The notes: a model not told the origin generated them from the letters alone. DNA of 64,000 nucleotides from Adineta steineri (GCA_905250115.1 CAJNOI010000111.1:1-64000), one strand, 5' to 3'. Positions 1 through 11,792 are shown, counted from the stretch's first letter. A program made the numbers and translations.

Positions 1-208
1 TTACTTTCGATGTTTTTATAGTAAACCGATTGTATTAATGTGAGCTTAATAAATATAAAAGATGGTCACTAACCTGCCGGTAAGACTTTGTGATCTTGAG
101 TATCATTGCTGTCTGCTGTTAATATTATAGACTTATCTTGATACTTTGATCTAAAATAAAAGTTTTACTTAAAATACAGGAAACAAACATTTTGCTTTCT
201 GGAAATTA

Positions 209-1365
209 TTACTTTAGCTTGACAAGTTCATTTTTGAATATTATCTGGTACTTTATTTTAGTAATTAATTGTTTCAACGTTGTATCGTCTAAGCCATCAG
301 TCATTATTAACGAACCATCAATTTCGTTGTCTACAAATATCGACAAAACGATTACTTTTAAGAACAAAAGCAAGCTGTCTAAAGAGTGTGATGTAAAACT
401 ACACTTGCTAGAAATACAATTTTTATTTATAAACTATACACAGTCTTTAACGATACGCTTAAGTATTATATAAAAGATTGCACAAGACTTACCTTTAAAA
501 TTTTCGATAAATTCGCTTAAATCAACAGATTCAAGCCACTCGGCTACTTGTTCTACCGACCAAGATTTAGGTGCAGTATGCATAGTATCATCTATTTTTA
601 GAAAAAAAGAATAGAAAAGATATATATCGTTCTGTTGCTTGACAAAATAGTGCAAATTGCTGATACCTTGGATACTTTGTGTTGGTAATCCAGTCTTTGA
701 CGTCTTGAGTTCCGTAGTCAACTTCGTAACTGGCCTAATATCCTACGAATATAAAAAAAATTCTGTATATTATGCTTCCTTGGTAAGATCGTTCTCATGT
801 ACTATTGGTAATAGATCATGAAATTTGTCTGTGTCTGTTTTAGTTTTTGTTATGATCGGAGCTTTCACATTTGAGTTTGATAAAGATTGAGAATTATTAA
901 TAGTTCCTTGATTACTTCCGGTGTAATCCCTAAAAAAAAAGAAACTTATGTAAACGAATATTTTTGTTTAGTAATTTTGTAGACTAGGAACCGTATTGTA
1001 CTTATGTAAAACAATATAATGTTTTTTCGTCTTCCGTTCATACTGTAATGGTAGACGTAAGTGAGTTTGCATACTTAGTTGTGGCTCATTCTTCACTAGT
1101 CTCTATTTACATCAATCTTCATCTGACCACCCACGTCTACATCATCATCATCTTCTTCTCACATCTATACGTACCCTTGCCTTTGAGCATTCTGGCTGTT
1201 TTTGATCATTGCAGCATGAGATGCCATTGGTTGAGTTTCGATTATTTGATTTTCGTCGGGAGTTTCCACAGTAGAGTGATCTTCTCTTCTTTTGCCACAG
1301 TCACAGCATTTATTATTATTCTTTTGCCAAATACTTTGTTTGAACGTAGCACATGACTCAGCCAT
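209..1365 (-). CDS. SAM-domain protein, 5 exons
   Basis: Exons read as 1365-1175, 929-803, 742-667, 591-493 and 330-209. All borders are GT/AG and all phases agree, giving 204 residues ending in TAA. The N-terminus carries a small Cys/His motif (CCDCGKRREDH, about residues 20-30). The middle is Ser/Thr/Asn-rich and probably disordered. The C-terminal ~65 residues form a sterile alpha motif that starts SWSVEQVAEWLESVDL and continues across the last intron into DNEIDGSLIMTDGL. SAM domains are protein-protein, sometimes RNA-binding, modules; the partner here is unknown. The consistent phases across four introns argue for a functional gene. The N-terminal motif was not recognised. Confidence 0.75.
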
Positions 1366-1385
1366 TTGCTAAAAAAATGATTTAA

Positions 1386-1445
1386 GGGTGTGGGTGTTGG
1401 TATCGATACATATGTTAATATAGTCACACCCTCACCCACACTCTA
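1386..1445. repeat. telomere-like inverted repeat (5' of SAM gene)
   Basis: G-rich arm GGGTGTGGGTGTTGG, a loop of about 27 bp, then a C-rich arm. It lies just upstream of the SAM gene start. Confidence 0.75.
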
Positions 1446-2214
1446 AAACTTATTTTTACTTGCATCTCTTGTTTGATAAAAGTTTTTAGTTTTTTCTTTT
1501 CAATATAATGATTGTAACTATGGATGAAATCACTGAAGAAAAGTGGTAAGAGGAACAACTGGCTGATTTATCGTGTCAACGACGACTTAATATATAACAG
1601 TGCACACAATAAAGAGGCGAATAAATATATTTAATGTTAGTAAACACTAGAGTGTCGCAATTAAATGTATATGCAAAAGACAGAAAAATGTAAAGGTAGG
1701 CGACCACTTGCCATTTGTTAGTCAGAAAGATAAGAACTCTTAATCGGTATCTACATGTTTTTATTATTAGAAACAGCTAGTTTGTATATGTAAAAACATC
1801 GAAGAAGAAAGAGTTGCTAAAAGGTGGTAGATCAACAGAATATATGAGAAAAAACATACGTGACTCACAAGTAGACATCAAAGAGCAAAACTATACCTGT
1901 TAGATCTTATATTTGTTGATATATAATGATGTTTATTGATATAACTTGAATCAATGGAGTTTTATATAACTGATCTAATATAAACACTCGCACATAGAAA
2001 ACCTGCACATATTTATATGAAATGTTATGGAAAGATTAAAAAGGAATATTCTAAAAGGATTTTATGATACACTTGAAAAACTCATCATTTATCACATATA
2101 CAAAAGAAGGGAAGAAACCAAGAGAATACTCTGGAGGTAAAACGAAAGATAAGATACATAGAACACATATACTTGAAGAAAGAAAGAAAACTAACAAACA
2201 CATTGGGATAAAAT
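1446..2214. other. AT-rich intergenic, no gene seen
   Basis: No convincing ORF, RNA gene or repeat was seen in this stretch. Confidence 0.5.
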
Positions 2215-2430
2215 CTTGAGGGTCTTGGTATAGCGTGAGTGTGGATGGATGCGGAGAAAGAGAAGATATACATCCACACCCATTTTGAAGATGAGGGTGT
2301 GGATATACATTGCAACCACATCCATCCGCATCCACACCCTTCTAAAAGAAAATAATATATTAAATAAATAGTAATCAGAAGGGTGTGAGCGAGGTTAAGA
2401 GAAAAGATACTCACACCCGCATCCTCTTCA
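2215..2430. repeat. cluster of three telomere-like inverted repeats
   Basis: Three adjacent copies at about 2215-2283, 2291-2343 and 2378-2428, each with a TGTGGA/TGTGAG-type arm and a CACACCC-type arm. Apparent minus-strand ORFs here are low-complexity translations of the repeats. Confidence 0.75.
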
Positions 2431-2545
2431 TTACTGCTGAGGTATAAACATAAAACTTCTTCGCATGTGACTAGTGCATATGACTATTTATTTTAATTCT
2501 AAATGATAATTAAAACGCAACAATCAACATGAAAAATATTCTATG

Positions 2546-5500
2546 TTATACGATTGATATGCGGAATGTTCGAATTTGCATTGGATTTAAAACGATGTTT
2601 GTATCAACCAATGAATGTTGATCTATAGAAATAAAAAGATATCATACTCCGAAAACAATCTTTTCATGTGGATAACTTACTCGTGGAAATATTCGTTTGA
2701 AATAATAGTTCATCATTATCAGTTAACCAATGAAGTCTATTCATTTGAGATAATTCTTAATTAGCATCTAATGTTAATTCTAGTACTTTATCAATTATTC
2801 CAATTGATTTAAATATTGATTGTAAATTAATTTTAGTTGGATATGAATATTTTTCATCTTCATTTAATTCGAAATAATGTTCAAGACGAATAAGATATTG
2901 TTTTTCATTCAATTGATCTAATGTTAATAAATGAATATTTGAAGGTAATATATCGCTTAATGCAGACCATGTTTGACGATATAAATTTGAATAATTCATA
3001 TAAGATGAATTAATTAATGCAAATGTTACAAGTGGAGACATGAATAATTCTTGTGAATGAATACGATGATAAAGAGCACTTGTTTGAGGTGAATCAATAT
3101 TAAGAAAATGTTTTCCACGAACAACAAGACCTTGACCAAATGCAGATTCATTTAATGCTTCACCAACACCCAAATTATCATCATAAAGTAAACGTCGATG
3201 TATCATTAATTCAATTGAACCATCAATAAGACTTGCACCACCTTCCGAACGATCTAAAAACAAAAAATTAAATTTAAAATTCTATATGATTAATATTTTA
3301 TTCTACCAGTAAGAATAGTAAATTGTCGATTTGTTTCATTAATCCATATACGGGAATTAACTGGATAATAATTTCCACTAACTGGTTCCGTAATTGTATA
3401 ATTATATGTTGGTCGATAATTTCTTATTCGTTGAAGAACTTCTCGACCATTTGCATCTGTATAATATTTTGATTGACTTTTAATATCTGTATCATATCGA
3501 AGAATAATTTCTTTTCCAATATTATCATCAATTGCAATAGGACCTACTGTCCATTCAATTTCAATATCTTCTCCTTCATCATAAAGATTAATTTCTTGAC
3601 TAATCCATTCATTAAAAATAATAATTGCTGTTTGGAACAAGTTCACTTTTAATACATTTTCTAAACAACAATACTAATTGAAATAAAAATACAATGAACG
3701 TTTTGTAGATATTGGTTTTGCATCTTCTGTTACTGGTCGAAAGATATAAGCACCAGATGCTTGAAAATCAAATTGAGAATTATTACCAGAATAACCCTAT
3801 AAGATAGACAATGATATACAACTCAACTTGATTGAGAAATGTAATATTAATATTTTTTTGAAGATTTATAATACGTTTTAGATTTCCTTGTTCATCAATT
3901 TCAATTCGAAGATTCTGTAAAGAAATCAAATAAAATATTTCATTTATTATTTTCTCTTACTTGATTTCGTAAAATACATATTTCATTTCTAGTTATTTCG
4001 AATTTTTCTTCTTCTTCTCCTTCATTCGCTACAAAACAAAATCTCAAATTGAAAAGAAATAAAATTAAAATCTAATTACCTTGAAAGAAATATGTATTAA
4101 AACCCAATGCTGGTAAATTATATTTAAAAATCATTTGATACGTTGCATTACTCATTCGACCAGGTATTGTTTTCGTTGAATTTGAAACTGGAATTAACTC
4201 AAAACGAGTTTGCCCACTTGAATCACGAACTGTATAAGATCTCGTAACAGGGACACGTAAATAACCGACAACTGGATGAATTATTGGATTCCAAAGTATT
4301 ACTGTGAACTATTCAATCAAAACTAAATGACTATCGAATAAATATTTCTTTCTTGTTTTACTTGTTTGGCGTTTTCAATTGGTAAACATTCACTTATATT
4401 TGTTAATTGACAAAGAAATTGTTGAATTTCTGCTGTTGAGGATTGATTATCTTTTGTTAATAGTTTTGGATAAGCTGTATTAATTACATTCTAAAATAAT
4501 GTCAGATAAGAATCAATTTGTAATAAAAATATACGCACAAGTGCTGCATCAATTCCAATGGATAATCGTTGTGCATAATCATTTGCAACATGTTGTTTTT
4601 CTGTTCCACTAACTGCATCATGATGTTGAGCAATCGCCATTGCTTCACCTTTATGTATAATATTAAAATAATACATGAATTAGAAGAAATTGATTTTTTA
4701 CTTAAACTGAAGATTTGATTTCGTAATTGACTATTAGGAAATGTATTTAATTGTCGTATGACTTGTAAAATATTATTTGAATAACGTTCAAAACGTTTTA
4801 AAGCTGGTCGTGATGTAAAATATCCTGTCCAAAATCCATGTGGATGATGTGCATGTGGAAAAAAATCATCAGTTTTTGTTATCCAACTACGATTAACTTT
4901 ATTTAATGCATATAAATAACAGGATGGAGTCGAATAGAAAACATTTACATTACTACCATTTATTTGCTTTAGTGAAATTCAATAAATTTTCATTTCGTTA
5001 AAATAGAAATGAAATATTTGATTAATTTATCTAAATTTTTATAATTTGCCAAAGTATTTTGATATTGAAAATTACCACCAAATGTCATTATAATATGATT
5101 AGTTGCATATTCCATTGATTCATTCTGAGCTGTTTGAATAAATGTTTGAACACGTTCTGGTACATTATAATCTGGTAAATTTACATCATCCTATAATAAA
5201 TAGACAGATATGATATAGAACATATGAAATCTATTGTATAACTATGATCGGATCATCTGGAGCAATAAAATCAAACGAGAATGTTGCTGGAGTTGAATAT
5301 CTTCGAGGTAAAATACCAGTAAATAACCAACTTTGACGATCTAAATTAGCACTTGCTTTCCAAATCATTTCCATTGTTTTTGTTGTATTACGTTTTTGAA
5401 GATCTTGATAATCACAGCACGACCAAAGAATAAACCATCAAAACCCATCTGAGGATAATTTGTATACACTTTTTTTTATATAAAAAGAATTGATTGACTT

Positions 5501-5957
5501 GTACAAGAAGAGAAGCTTGTTCACGTGAATGACCAAATTGATCATTTAGAAATTCCAGACCTAAACTATGTTGATCAATGATTGAATTATAATGTGTTGT
5601 TCCTTCATCATTCATACACCAACCACCAGAAATAAATTCAAGACGACCTGAATTAACAAATTCTTTAACTTTATCACGAATTTTATCTGTTTGTTGAAGC
5701 CACCAACGATAAAAGAAAGCCATTTCAACATAGATAAATCGTCGATGAGGATTTTCATCTAATGCAAGAACAAGATGAACATTGAGTTTTACTGCATCAC
5801 CCAAATTACATGTCTAATAAGATTTATTCGATAAAATCACAATAGAATATTCAAACTCACTTACATCATAACCACATTTATTCAATGATTTTACTGAATT
5901 TGTCAAAGTGATTATATTAGAAATTAATAGAGATAGGCAACAAATAAAAAACTTCAT
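2546..5957 (-). pseudogene. GH38 lysosomal alpha-mannosidase, probably inactivated
   Basis: Multi-exon relative of animal lysosomal alpha-mannosidase (removes mannose from N-glycans). Exon 1 (5957-5865) encodes a signal peptide starting MKFFICCLSLL. Family blocks follow: [40 protein letters not shown] (zinc-ligand His, near 4620), DRSEGGASL (near 3250) and the terminal NPMQIRTF, with stop at 2546. Four defects: HLVPHTHDD is cut to HLV and joined to LALDENP (near 5770), removing two zinc ligands; FG..WxIDPFGHS is cut to FGHS (near 5535), removing the nucleophile Asp; two extra bases shift the frame near 5415; and a TAA at 2757-2759 replaces the Gln expected between LDAN and ELSQMNRL. Each could be a consensus error, but together they indicate a dead or non-catalytic copy. 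Confidence 0.8.
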
Positions 5958-6262
5958 ATATTTTATATCGTAACTTTATTATTCACACACAAAAAATGTC
6001 TCGTTTACATGTGACTATCTTCTTTGGTTTTATAATCAATCATAGATAAGGAAAGTTAAAATAAAGAAGATATTCTAATATAAGAACAAATCTTGTAATT
6101 AAACGATAGAATAGAAGAGCTGATGTGTGTATGTTAGAATTCTTTTTTAAAATATATTATTAAAGGTATTAGTTAATGTTCTAACTGATCAGATGATCAA
6201 TATTTGTTCACTTGTTTATCGAATCACTGTTAGATATAGTATCAGCATCGTTAGAATTGACT
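5958..6262. other. intergenic, mannosidase promoter side
   Basis: AT-rich DNA between the mannosidase start and a telomere-like repeat. No gene or clear regulatory motif was recognised. Confidence 0.4.
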
Positions 6263-6323
6263 AGGGTGTGGGTGTGAAAGTAGATATACCTTAGTACACC
6301 CACACCCACCCACACCCTCAAGA
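6263..6323. repeat. telomere-like inverted repeat
   Basis: Arm AGGGTGTGGGTGTG, loop of about 25 bp, then a longer C-rich arm ending CACACCCTCAAGAT. Between the mannosidase 5' end and the RING gene 3' end. Confidence 0.8.
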
Positions 6324-6458
6324 TTGAACAGGTTTCACAAAAAATTGACACAAAATCAATGCATTATACATAGTTGGTCTTGTTTTTATTTAGATGAAAT
6401 GAATATGAAAACACTTTTTATGATGTAATGTCATTCTTAAGAAATGAAGAAAATAAAT

Positions 6459-7593
6459 CTAAACTTTTGATCGACACACAGGGCACTGGTCGCTTCCAAC
6501 TAACCATGTTCCAATACATGATGAGTGAAAATAATGACTGCAGTTTGGTAAACCATTCACTATTGCACCTTTCACATAAGTATCGATACAGATAACACAT
6601 GAATAGGTCTCCTTGTTAACAAATTCTTCTTGAATTGTCCAGGTAGGTAAGTTTCCTGTGGTTGTTGAAGATAAAGAAACAGTAGCAGTAGTTGTAGCAG
6701 CACTAGTTGAACTTGAAGCGCCGTTGGCGTTCAATCTTGCCAAAGGATTCAATACTCCATTCCTACGCATTTGTTGAATTCGATCTTGTCGTTCTTTTTG
6801 ATGTTTAACAAATGTACCTGAGGAAAAGAGATAAATAGAAAAAACATATTTTCTTGTGTGATTCGTGCCAAAGATAGACTGATCGAGTCCTTTTTAACTG
6901 TGTAAGAATTGACATGTCGTTTCAATAAAGATTAAGTGTTTTCTATTTCGATTTTCTCTTATATCATAATAAAGACTCACTACTCGACTTGACTTGAGAA
7001 TTTTCTAAAAACTCGATTGGAGAGAGTCCTGACTCACTCATTTCTGACTTTAACGACCACTTTTTCAACTCACCCTCGAAATTATGCCATGCCATCATAA
7101 TACCTTCATCAGTGGGTAAACCATTTGTACCGAACACTCGTATTTCAACAACAAAGTCTGTATTAATTGGTCGTTTACCATCACTTCGACGATTACGTAC
7201 ACTCACTCTCAATTTTGAATTTGGTACTTCCCATTCATACATATGTTCACATGTAGTACTCTCAAAATCAGACCGTGAAATAAATTTAAATAAACCAACT
7301 TCCTTAGCTGGTTGTGTTGTGCTATCACTTCCATGATAATTAGCAATATTTCTTCCAGCAAGTTTGATTTCATCGTTTTTTTGTGAAATTTCAAAAAATT
7401 GTTCAGCTTTCAGAATGAGTGTACGTTTTTCACCGGATTGGATAACCTTTTTTAATTCTATATGCACATCATTATCAACATAAGTTAAATTTATATGTGG
7501 AGCATGAGCACCTGCACCACCAGAAAGTCGTATTCTGTTGCTATCATGTCGTCTTCTGTTGTAAGAAAATCGGTGAGACATAAATTTCGGCAT
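6459..7593 (-). CDS. RING-H2 finger protein (probable E3 ubiquitin ligase)
   Basis: Two exons, 7593-6981 and 6817-6459, in agreeing phase (Ser codon split 1/2), give 323 residues. The C-terminus is a RING-H2 finger: CVIC, then CSHYFHSSCIGTWL and CPVC, with the eight metal ligands in C3H2C3 order. It ends seven residues after the first Cys of the CPVC pair. The N-terminal ~200 residues contain a beta-rich region (about 35-160) that I do not recognise, followed by a Ser/Thr/Ala-rich linker. RING-H2 proteins recruit E2 enzymes for ubiquitin transfer; the substrate is unknown. ATG at 7593 is the first in frame, and the intron has a GTGAGT donor. Appears intact. Confidence 0.85.
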
Positions 7594-7950
7594 AATTTTT
7601 GTTTAAATATTAAACTTCGTATGATATTTCACTTGAAATAATGTTTCAGTTTTGAGACTGTGATGAAATGTGTTTGCTAGATTTGTCTCGCCTTTTATAT
7701 TCACCTCTTCTTGGGAAAAAACCCAACAAAAGTTAGTCACAACACGTCTGACTGCGTCTTTTTTTTTGTTCCTTTCCTTCCATGCAAATATTTTTCTTTT
7801 TATAAATAAAACAAGTTAACAAGATTACTTTTTTCATTTTTATTTTTGCAGGCAAAAAGAAAAATAAATTATTAACAGAACATAAGAAGGAAAAATAAAT
7901 AAAAAAATAATTGAGGAGTGGGAAAATGCACGGGTAGTTATTTAAGGGTA
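7594..7950. other. intergenic, 5' side of RING gene
   Basis: AT-rich DNA with poly-A/poly-T tracts around 7760-7920. No gene seen. Confidence 0.4.
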
Positions 7951-7960
7951 CTATTTATTT

Positions 7961-8185
7961 GCTAAGTAAAATAATCGAAATGCTAAGTAGACTTTCACTA
8001 CCTAAAATTTATATTTGCTCAGTAAATAATTTAAATCTAAGTAGAATAATTAGACGCTAAGTAAATATAAAGCTTCTCAGTAAAAAAAAACAATTGCTAA
8101 GTTAATAAATTAAAATCATAATAAAAAACTACATTTGGTCAGTAAAAATTTTAATTACTAAGTAATTTATTATAAAGACAAAGTA
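7961..8185 (+). repeat. phased array of GCTAAGTAAA motifs, ~20-bp period
   Basis: Variants of GCTAAGTAAA/GCTCAGTAAA occur near 7961, 7982, 8017, 8035, 8056, 8075, 8096, 8137, 8157 and 8177. Spacing is about 18-21 bp or a near multiple. Sequence between motifs is AT-rich and unconserved. A second array in opposite orientation lies near 36010-36200. Function unknown. Confidence 0.7.
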
Positions 8186-8240
8186 ATTCTAAAATGTCAA
8201 ATCAAAGTTTCTTTACTTCTATGATGACGTCTATATTTTT

Positions 8241-8254
8241 CCACACTCACACCC
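8241..8254. repeat. solo C-rich telomere-like arm
   Basis: CCACACTCACACCC just before the transposase fragment, with no G-rich partner immediately upstream. Confidence 0.55.
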
Positions 8255-8301
8255 AAGATGCACTTTAAGCTACAAACAGGGTCATCAAAGATGAACACAC
8301 A

Positions 8302-8734
8302 TTTAGAGAACGACAACCACTTTCAAGATTTTTTACTATTGCAAATGACATTGTACATAATTAGCTTAAATCTCGTAATCCAAATCAATCAGATCCAGTC
8401 GTGTTTTCAGCAGAACCAACGATTACACTTAAGAAATGGATCGATGCATATCATTTTGCAAAATCGTCAAAGTCAGTTTTGCAACAACCATCAAAAAAAA
8501 AAGGTTTTACTGATTATTATATACCATCTGGAAACGTAGAGAATGTTACAATAAATGAAATTCGTAAATATAATAGGAAGAAATGGACATCATTTGATCA
8601 ATTTAAAGATATTCAATTTTCAATATGGAAGACAAGTTTACCAAACAATGTACTAGAATGGAAAAATGAGATTTGTATTTGTCCAAGTTTCTTCAAAGAA
8701 TATATTTGCAAACATATAGTTGGCATGGCAATTA
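8302..8734 (+). mobile_element. MULE-type transposase C-terminal fragment with SWIM zinc finger
   Basis: The reading frame holds FSAEPTITLKKWIDAYHFAK and later CICPSFFKEYICKHIVGMAI, a SWIM-type CxCx(n)CxH finger typical of the C-terminus of Mutator-like transposases. The N-terminal catalytic part is absent. A TAG interrupts the frame upstream near 8360. The 3' end breaks off inside the SWIM helix, where the next bases are GGGTGTGGGTGTGGG. No terminal inverted repeats of a full MULE were found. This is a truncated, non-autonomous DNA-transposon remnant. Confidence 0.65.
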
Positions 8735-8751
8735 GGGTGTGGGTGTGGGTA
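8735..8751. repeat. solo G-rich telomere-like arm at transposase break
   Basis: GGGTGTGGGTGTGGGT abuts the truncated SWIM coding sequence. No C-rich partner follows within 300 bp. Confidence 0.65.
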
Positions 8752-8754
8752 TGA

Positions 8755-9368
8755 ACTAAACACCTCTCCATATTAAAAGCCTTCGAGAGCTTCTAAACTA
8801 TCGAGCGCTTAATGTTTTTGGAGAAGACCTCTGTTAGGTTCTAACATTTTCGAAAATTTCAGGTACAAACATTTTGTCTAAATTATTAAAGGATTTTAAG
8901 AGTTTTCAAAGAGTTATTCGAAAGATTTCGAGATTTTAATACTGACTAATGAAAATTTAACAGATTTTTACTTAAAAAAATCCTAGAATTAATAAAATTT
9001 GACTATGAAAATACCAGTAAACATTTTTAAAAGATTCTTCAAAAATTCTTAAAATAAGGGAGATTTCTAACGCTTTTCAAGTCAACTCCTTCAGGACGAG
9101 TTTTTGTTAAGATAAAACATGTTTTATTCTTTTTGTTTCTATTCTTCGTTTCTTCATCATATTCCTTATATTTGTAGTCTCATTCTGCTGCAAAACTAAA
9201 CACATGAAGAATGATACTGTAGTAGTACTGAGACTAAATTAGATATTGAAATTATATATGTGGTTTTTCTATGATTCTATTCAAATATTTTAGACACTGA
9301 TACTCATATTATTTTTTATTAAATAAGAAAAAAAATTAGAAAAAAAGCAATAAGTTATAATTGAATAT
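8755..9368. other. AT-rich intergenic
   Basis: Contains imperfect repeats of a TTTTAAAGATTTT-like theme around 8870-9080. No gene recognised. Confidence 0.35.
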
Positions 9369-10385
9369 TTAAGCAGCACTGTCAGATAATGTATACTGAA
9401 TTGTCGCAGCTGTATCCGAGGACCAATCTCGTGGTGTTGAATCTTCTCCACTTGTTTCTAATGATAATGATATGTTTATTGTCATCCCTAATTGTAGAGT
9501 TGGTCGACCGGTATCTTTGTTCAATAAGAATCCTTCAAATGGTGCTCGCATTTCAAATTCATTACCTTTTTCACTTCGAGAATAACTAATTATACCATTA
9601 AATGGTCCTGGTGCTTTGTCTTGAGTAAAACATATGTAATTGTTACTATATGGACGAGGTAGTCTATATGGTCCATCCAAACATCGTTTACTTTCACTTG
9701 AAGTTGGTTTATGTTTCCAATAAATGTATTCCGTGTAAGACTCATAAATTGCTGGACGAAATATAAATTGATTCCTTTTATTTTCATGTTTTAAATAATT
9801 TACTTCCGTGTTGTTATTAGCGGCATGGTCGAGATAAACATCTTGATTAAATGAACCATTAAAAAATTCTACTTCAAAATTTCCATCAAATCCTGGTGCA
9901 GTTGGATGATAAGCACCTCCATGTAACCAATAACCTGTTGTATTATCATTATCAATATCAACTGTAGCTATTACATAATATCTTCCAGCTGACGATTGTG
10001 ATGGATTGTTTTTATCAAATTCATTTGCTCCAACAGAAGTCTTACCAATAACTCCACCATCAACTACACGATAATAGGCATATAAAGATGTATCATCGTG
10101 AGCTATTTTAAATTCAACTATATTCACATTTGGATTATAAACATGTGTTGGTATAGGATCTGGTTGAAAAGTATCTGCATCATGACAATCAGGAAATTTT
10201 AGGGAAGGAAACCATGGACTTCGATCATAAACTGTACCATCGATATTATCTTCTGGATCAGTATAAGATGGAACATTTTTCCAATCATCAAAATTACCAT
10301 CAATTTTAATATTACGATTTATTGGATCAGATTTTACCAGATGAATTATTAGATAAATAAAGAATATCTGCTTCAAAATACTCAT
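9369..10385 (-). CDS. secreted DOMON/CBM9-like protein, intronless
   Basis: 338 residues in a single exon, with ATG at 10385. The first ~19 residues (MSILKQIFFIYLIIHLVKS) form a signal peptide. Right after it comes NIKIDGNFDDWKNVPSY, the IDGxxDDW-type opening of DOMON-like and family-9 carbohydrate-binding folds. Further on are an aspartate/asparagine-rich DIDNDNTTGYW segment near residue 145 and several N-glycosylation sequons. No C-terminal membrane segment is evident, so it should be secreted. Sugar or haem binding is inferred from the fold resemblance only. The single exon contrasts with its multi-intron neighbours and would fit lateral acquisition, but rotifers also have native intronless genes. 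Confidence 0.65.
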   Translation of the reverse strand: MSILKQIFFIYLIIHLVKSDPINRNIKIDGNFDDWKNVPSYTDPEDNIDGTVYDRSPWFPSLKFPDCHDADTFQPDPIPTHVYNPNVNIVEFKIAHDDTSLYAYYRVVDGGVIGKTSVGANEFDKNNPSQSSAGRYYVIATVDIDNDNTTGYWLHGGAYHPTAPGFDGNFEVEFFNGSFNQDVYLDHAANNNTEVNYLKHENKRNQFIFRPAIYESYTEYIYWKHKPTSSESKRCLDGPYRLPRPYSNNYICFTQDKAPGPFNGIISYSRSEKGNEFEMRAPFEGFLLNKDTGRPTLQLGMTINISLSLETSGEDSTPRDWSSDTAATIQYTLSDSAA

Positions 10386-11134
10386 AATTATTCCCAGCTG
10401 CTTGAAGAATTAAATCTAAAAATATTGAAAAGTGTGAGTATATATTCATATAGTGCTAATAAAGAAAAACATATAAAAAGAAGTGAAGTACGAGCACTTT
10501 TTATAGCTATACTGTCCTTTGCTATACTTATCTTGTCGACTCACAATCTCTTTTGTATGCTTAGTAAGGTGACTTTCAAGGCCATGTCCTGTATAACAAA
10601 CACTATAATGATAAAAATGAAAAGATTCGGTACTTTATATATCTGTTTCTGCTTACTCATAGCCATTTTGACCTATCCTTTTTTTTCTTTTCTTCTTCAT
10701 GACTTATCTTTGCATTATTTTTCTATTGCAAAGCTAAACATGTAAATAATACGAACAAACTATTCATAGGATGATGCGAGAAGTATGAGTTATGAATGTA
10801 AAAACACATCTTCATTCAGAACCATCTTGAGGGTGTGGGTGTAATAAAAAAAATACTCACACCCACATCCTCAATAATTTTCATAAAATAAAAACTATAT
10901 CCTTCAATGATAAATGATACAAAAGAAAAATTATTGATGTAATTTTTCATTATGGTAAACAAAGATCAAGAGATTTCTCGAATCATTTTCTTTTAAATGA
11001 ATCGAATGATTTCATTTTATATGGCGACATTTATCTAACTATATAGGATTACGCATATGTGATTACATGAAAATACATATTTTTTAATAAATAGTTATAC
11101 ATTGATGAACAAGAATAAAGCTATTGAAGTTTTT
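10386..11134. other. intergenic with one telomere-like repeat
   Basis: AT-rich. Apart from the hairpin repeat at 10821-10874 nothing was recognised; the 106-codon plus-strand ORF here has no domain features. Confidence 0.4.
10821..10874. repeat. telomere-like inverted repeat, clean termini
   Basis: Begins ACCATCTTGAGGGTGTGGG and ends CACACCCACATCCTCAA, with a loop of about 15 bp. One of the best copies for defining the left terminus. Confidence 0.85.
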
Positions 11135-11792
11135 TTAAATATTTGTCTCGTCTATTAAGATAATCGAGTTTTCAAGTCGTTTTTTTAATGATGATTTATA
11201 ATAAAATTTTTGTACGACAGGAATAACTTTCGTTTTTTTGATATGTTTTCTTGATTGAAGTCTTTTACATATTGGATCAATACCAAAATAATATTTTAAT
11301 ATATCCATTGTAATAATAAATAATGCAGTACTTATCAAAAAAATAATTGCTATATATCCAAAAGATTTCGAAACTCTTTCAAGAGTAATGATCTTTCCTG
11401 ATTTCATTTCACAATATCGACCAGAAAAGTATTCACCAATACAAAGACATGTATAACTCGATGATAATGATTGACAAACACCTTGATTATAACATGTTAT
11501 ATTTTTACAATAATTAATTTTTATTTCACAATGTACACCTTGCCATCCTTCATTACAACTACAAGTAAATGTTGTATTTGATGATTGATAACATATACCT
11601 AAAATGATAAACAAGAAATTCATTTTTTTCTCTAAATAGTTGAATATACCATTATATGAACAAGTACGTAATTGACAAATTCGATAATCATATTGACATT
11701 CTGTCCCATTAAAACCAGATAGACAATTGCAATTATAACCCCGAATGATAGTATTATCATTCAGACAAGTACTATTATTTTGACAAGGTTGG
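11135..11792 (-). CDS. EGF-like repeat transmembrane protein (5' end uncertain)
   Basis: Two exons, 11792-11650 and 11598-11135, joined in phase (Asn-Gly-Ile-Cys across the junction). They encode three EGF-like domains, recognisable by CNCLSGFNGTEC, CSCNEGWQGVHC and CLCIGEYFSGRYC. One hydrophobic helix follows (FGYIAIIFLISTALFIITM), then a basic cytoplasmic tail ending at a TAA. The domain order predicts a type I cell-surface protein. No signal peptide is visible: an upstream exon either lies in the coiled-coil region before it or is missing. The B-box remnant directly upstream may belong to the same locus, but its donor phase does not match the acceptor at 11792. Confidence 0.6.

Noticed and set aside
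192-473. Plus-strand 93-codon ORF
   Set aside because: It overlaps the last SAM exon on the other strand, whose splice phase and domain match are far better.
2051-2414. Minus-strand ORFs of 94 and 109 codons
   Set aside because: They run through three telomere-like repeats and have no domain signal.
7961-8185. Phased array considered as a CRISPR array
   Set aside because: The core is degenerate and only ~10 bp, spacers are ~10 bp and AT-rich, and there are no cas genes.
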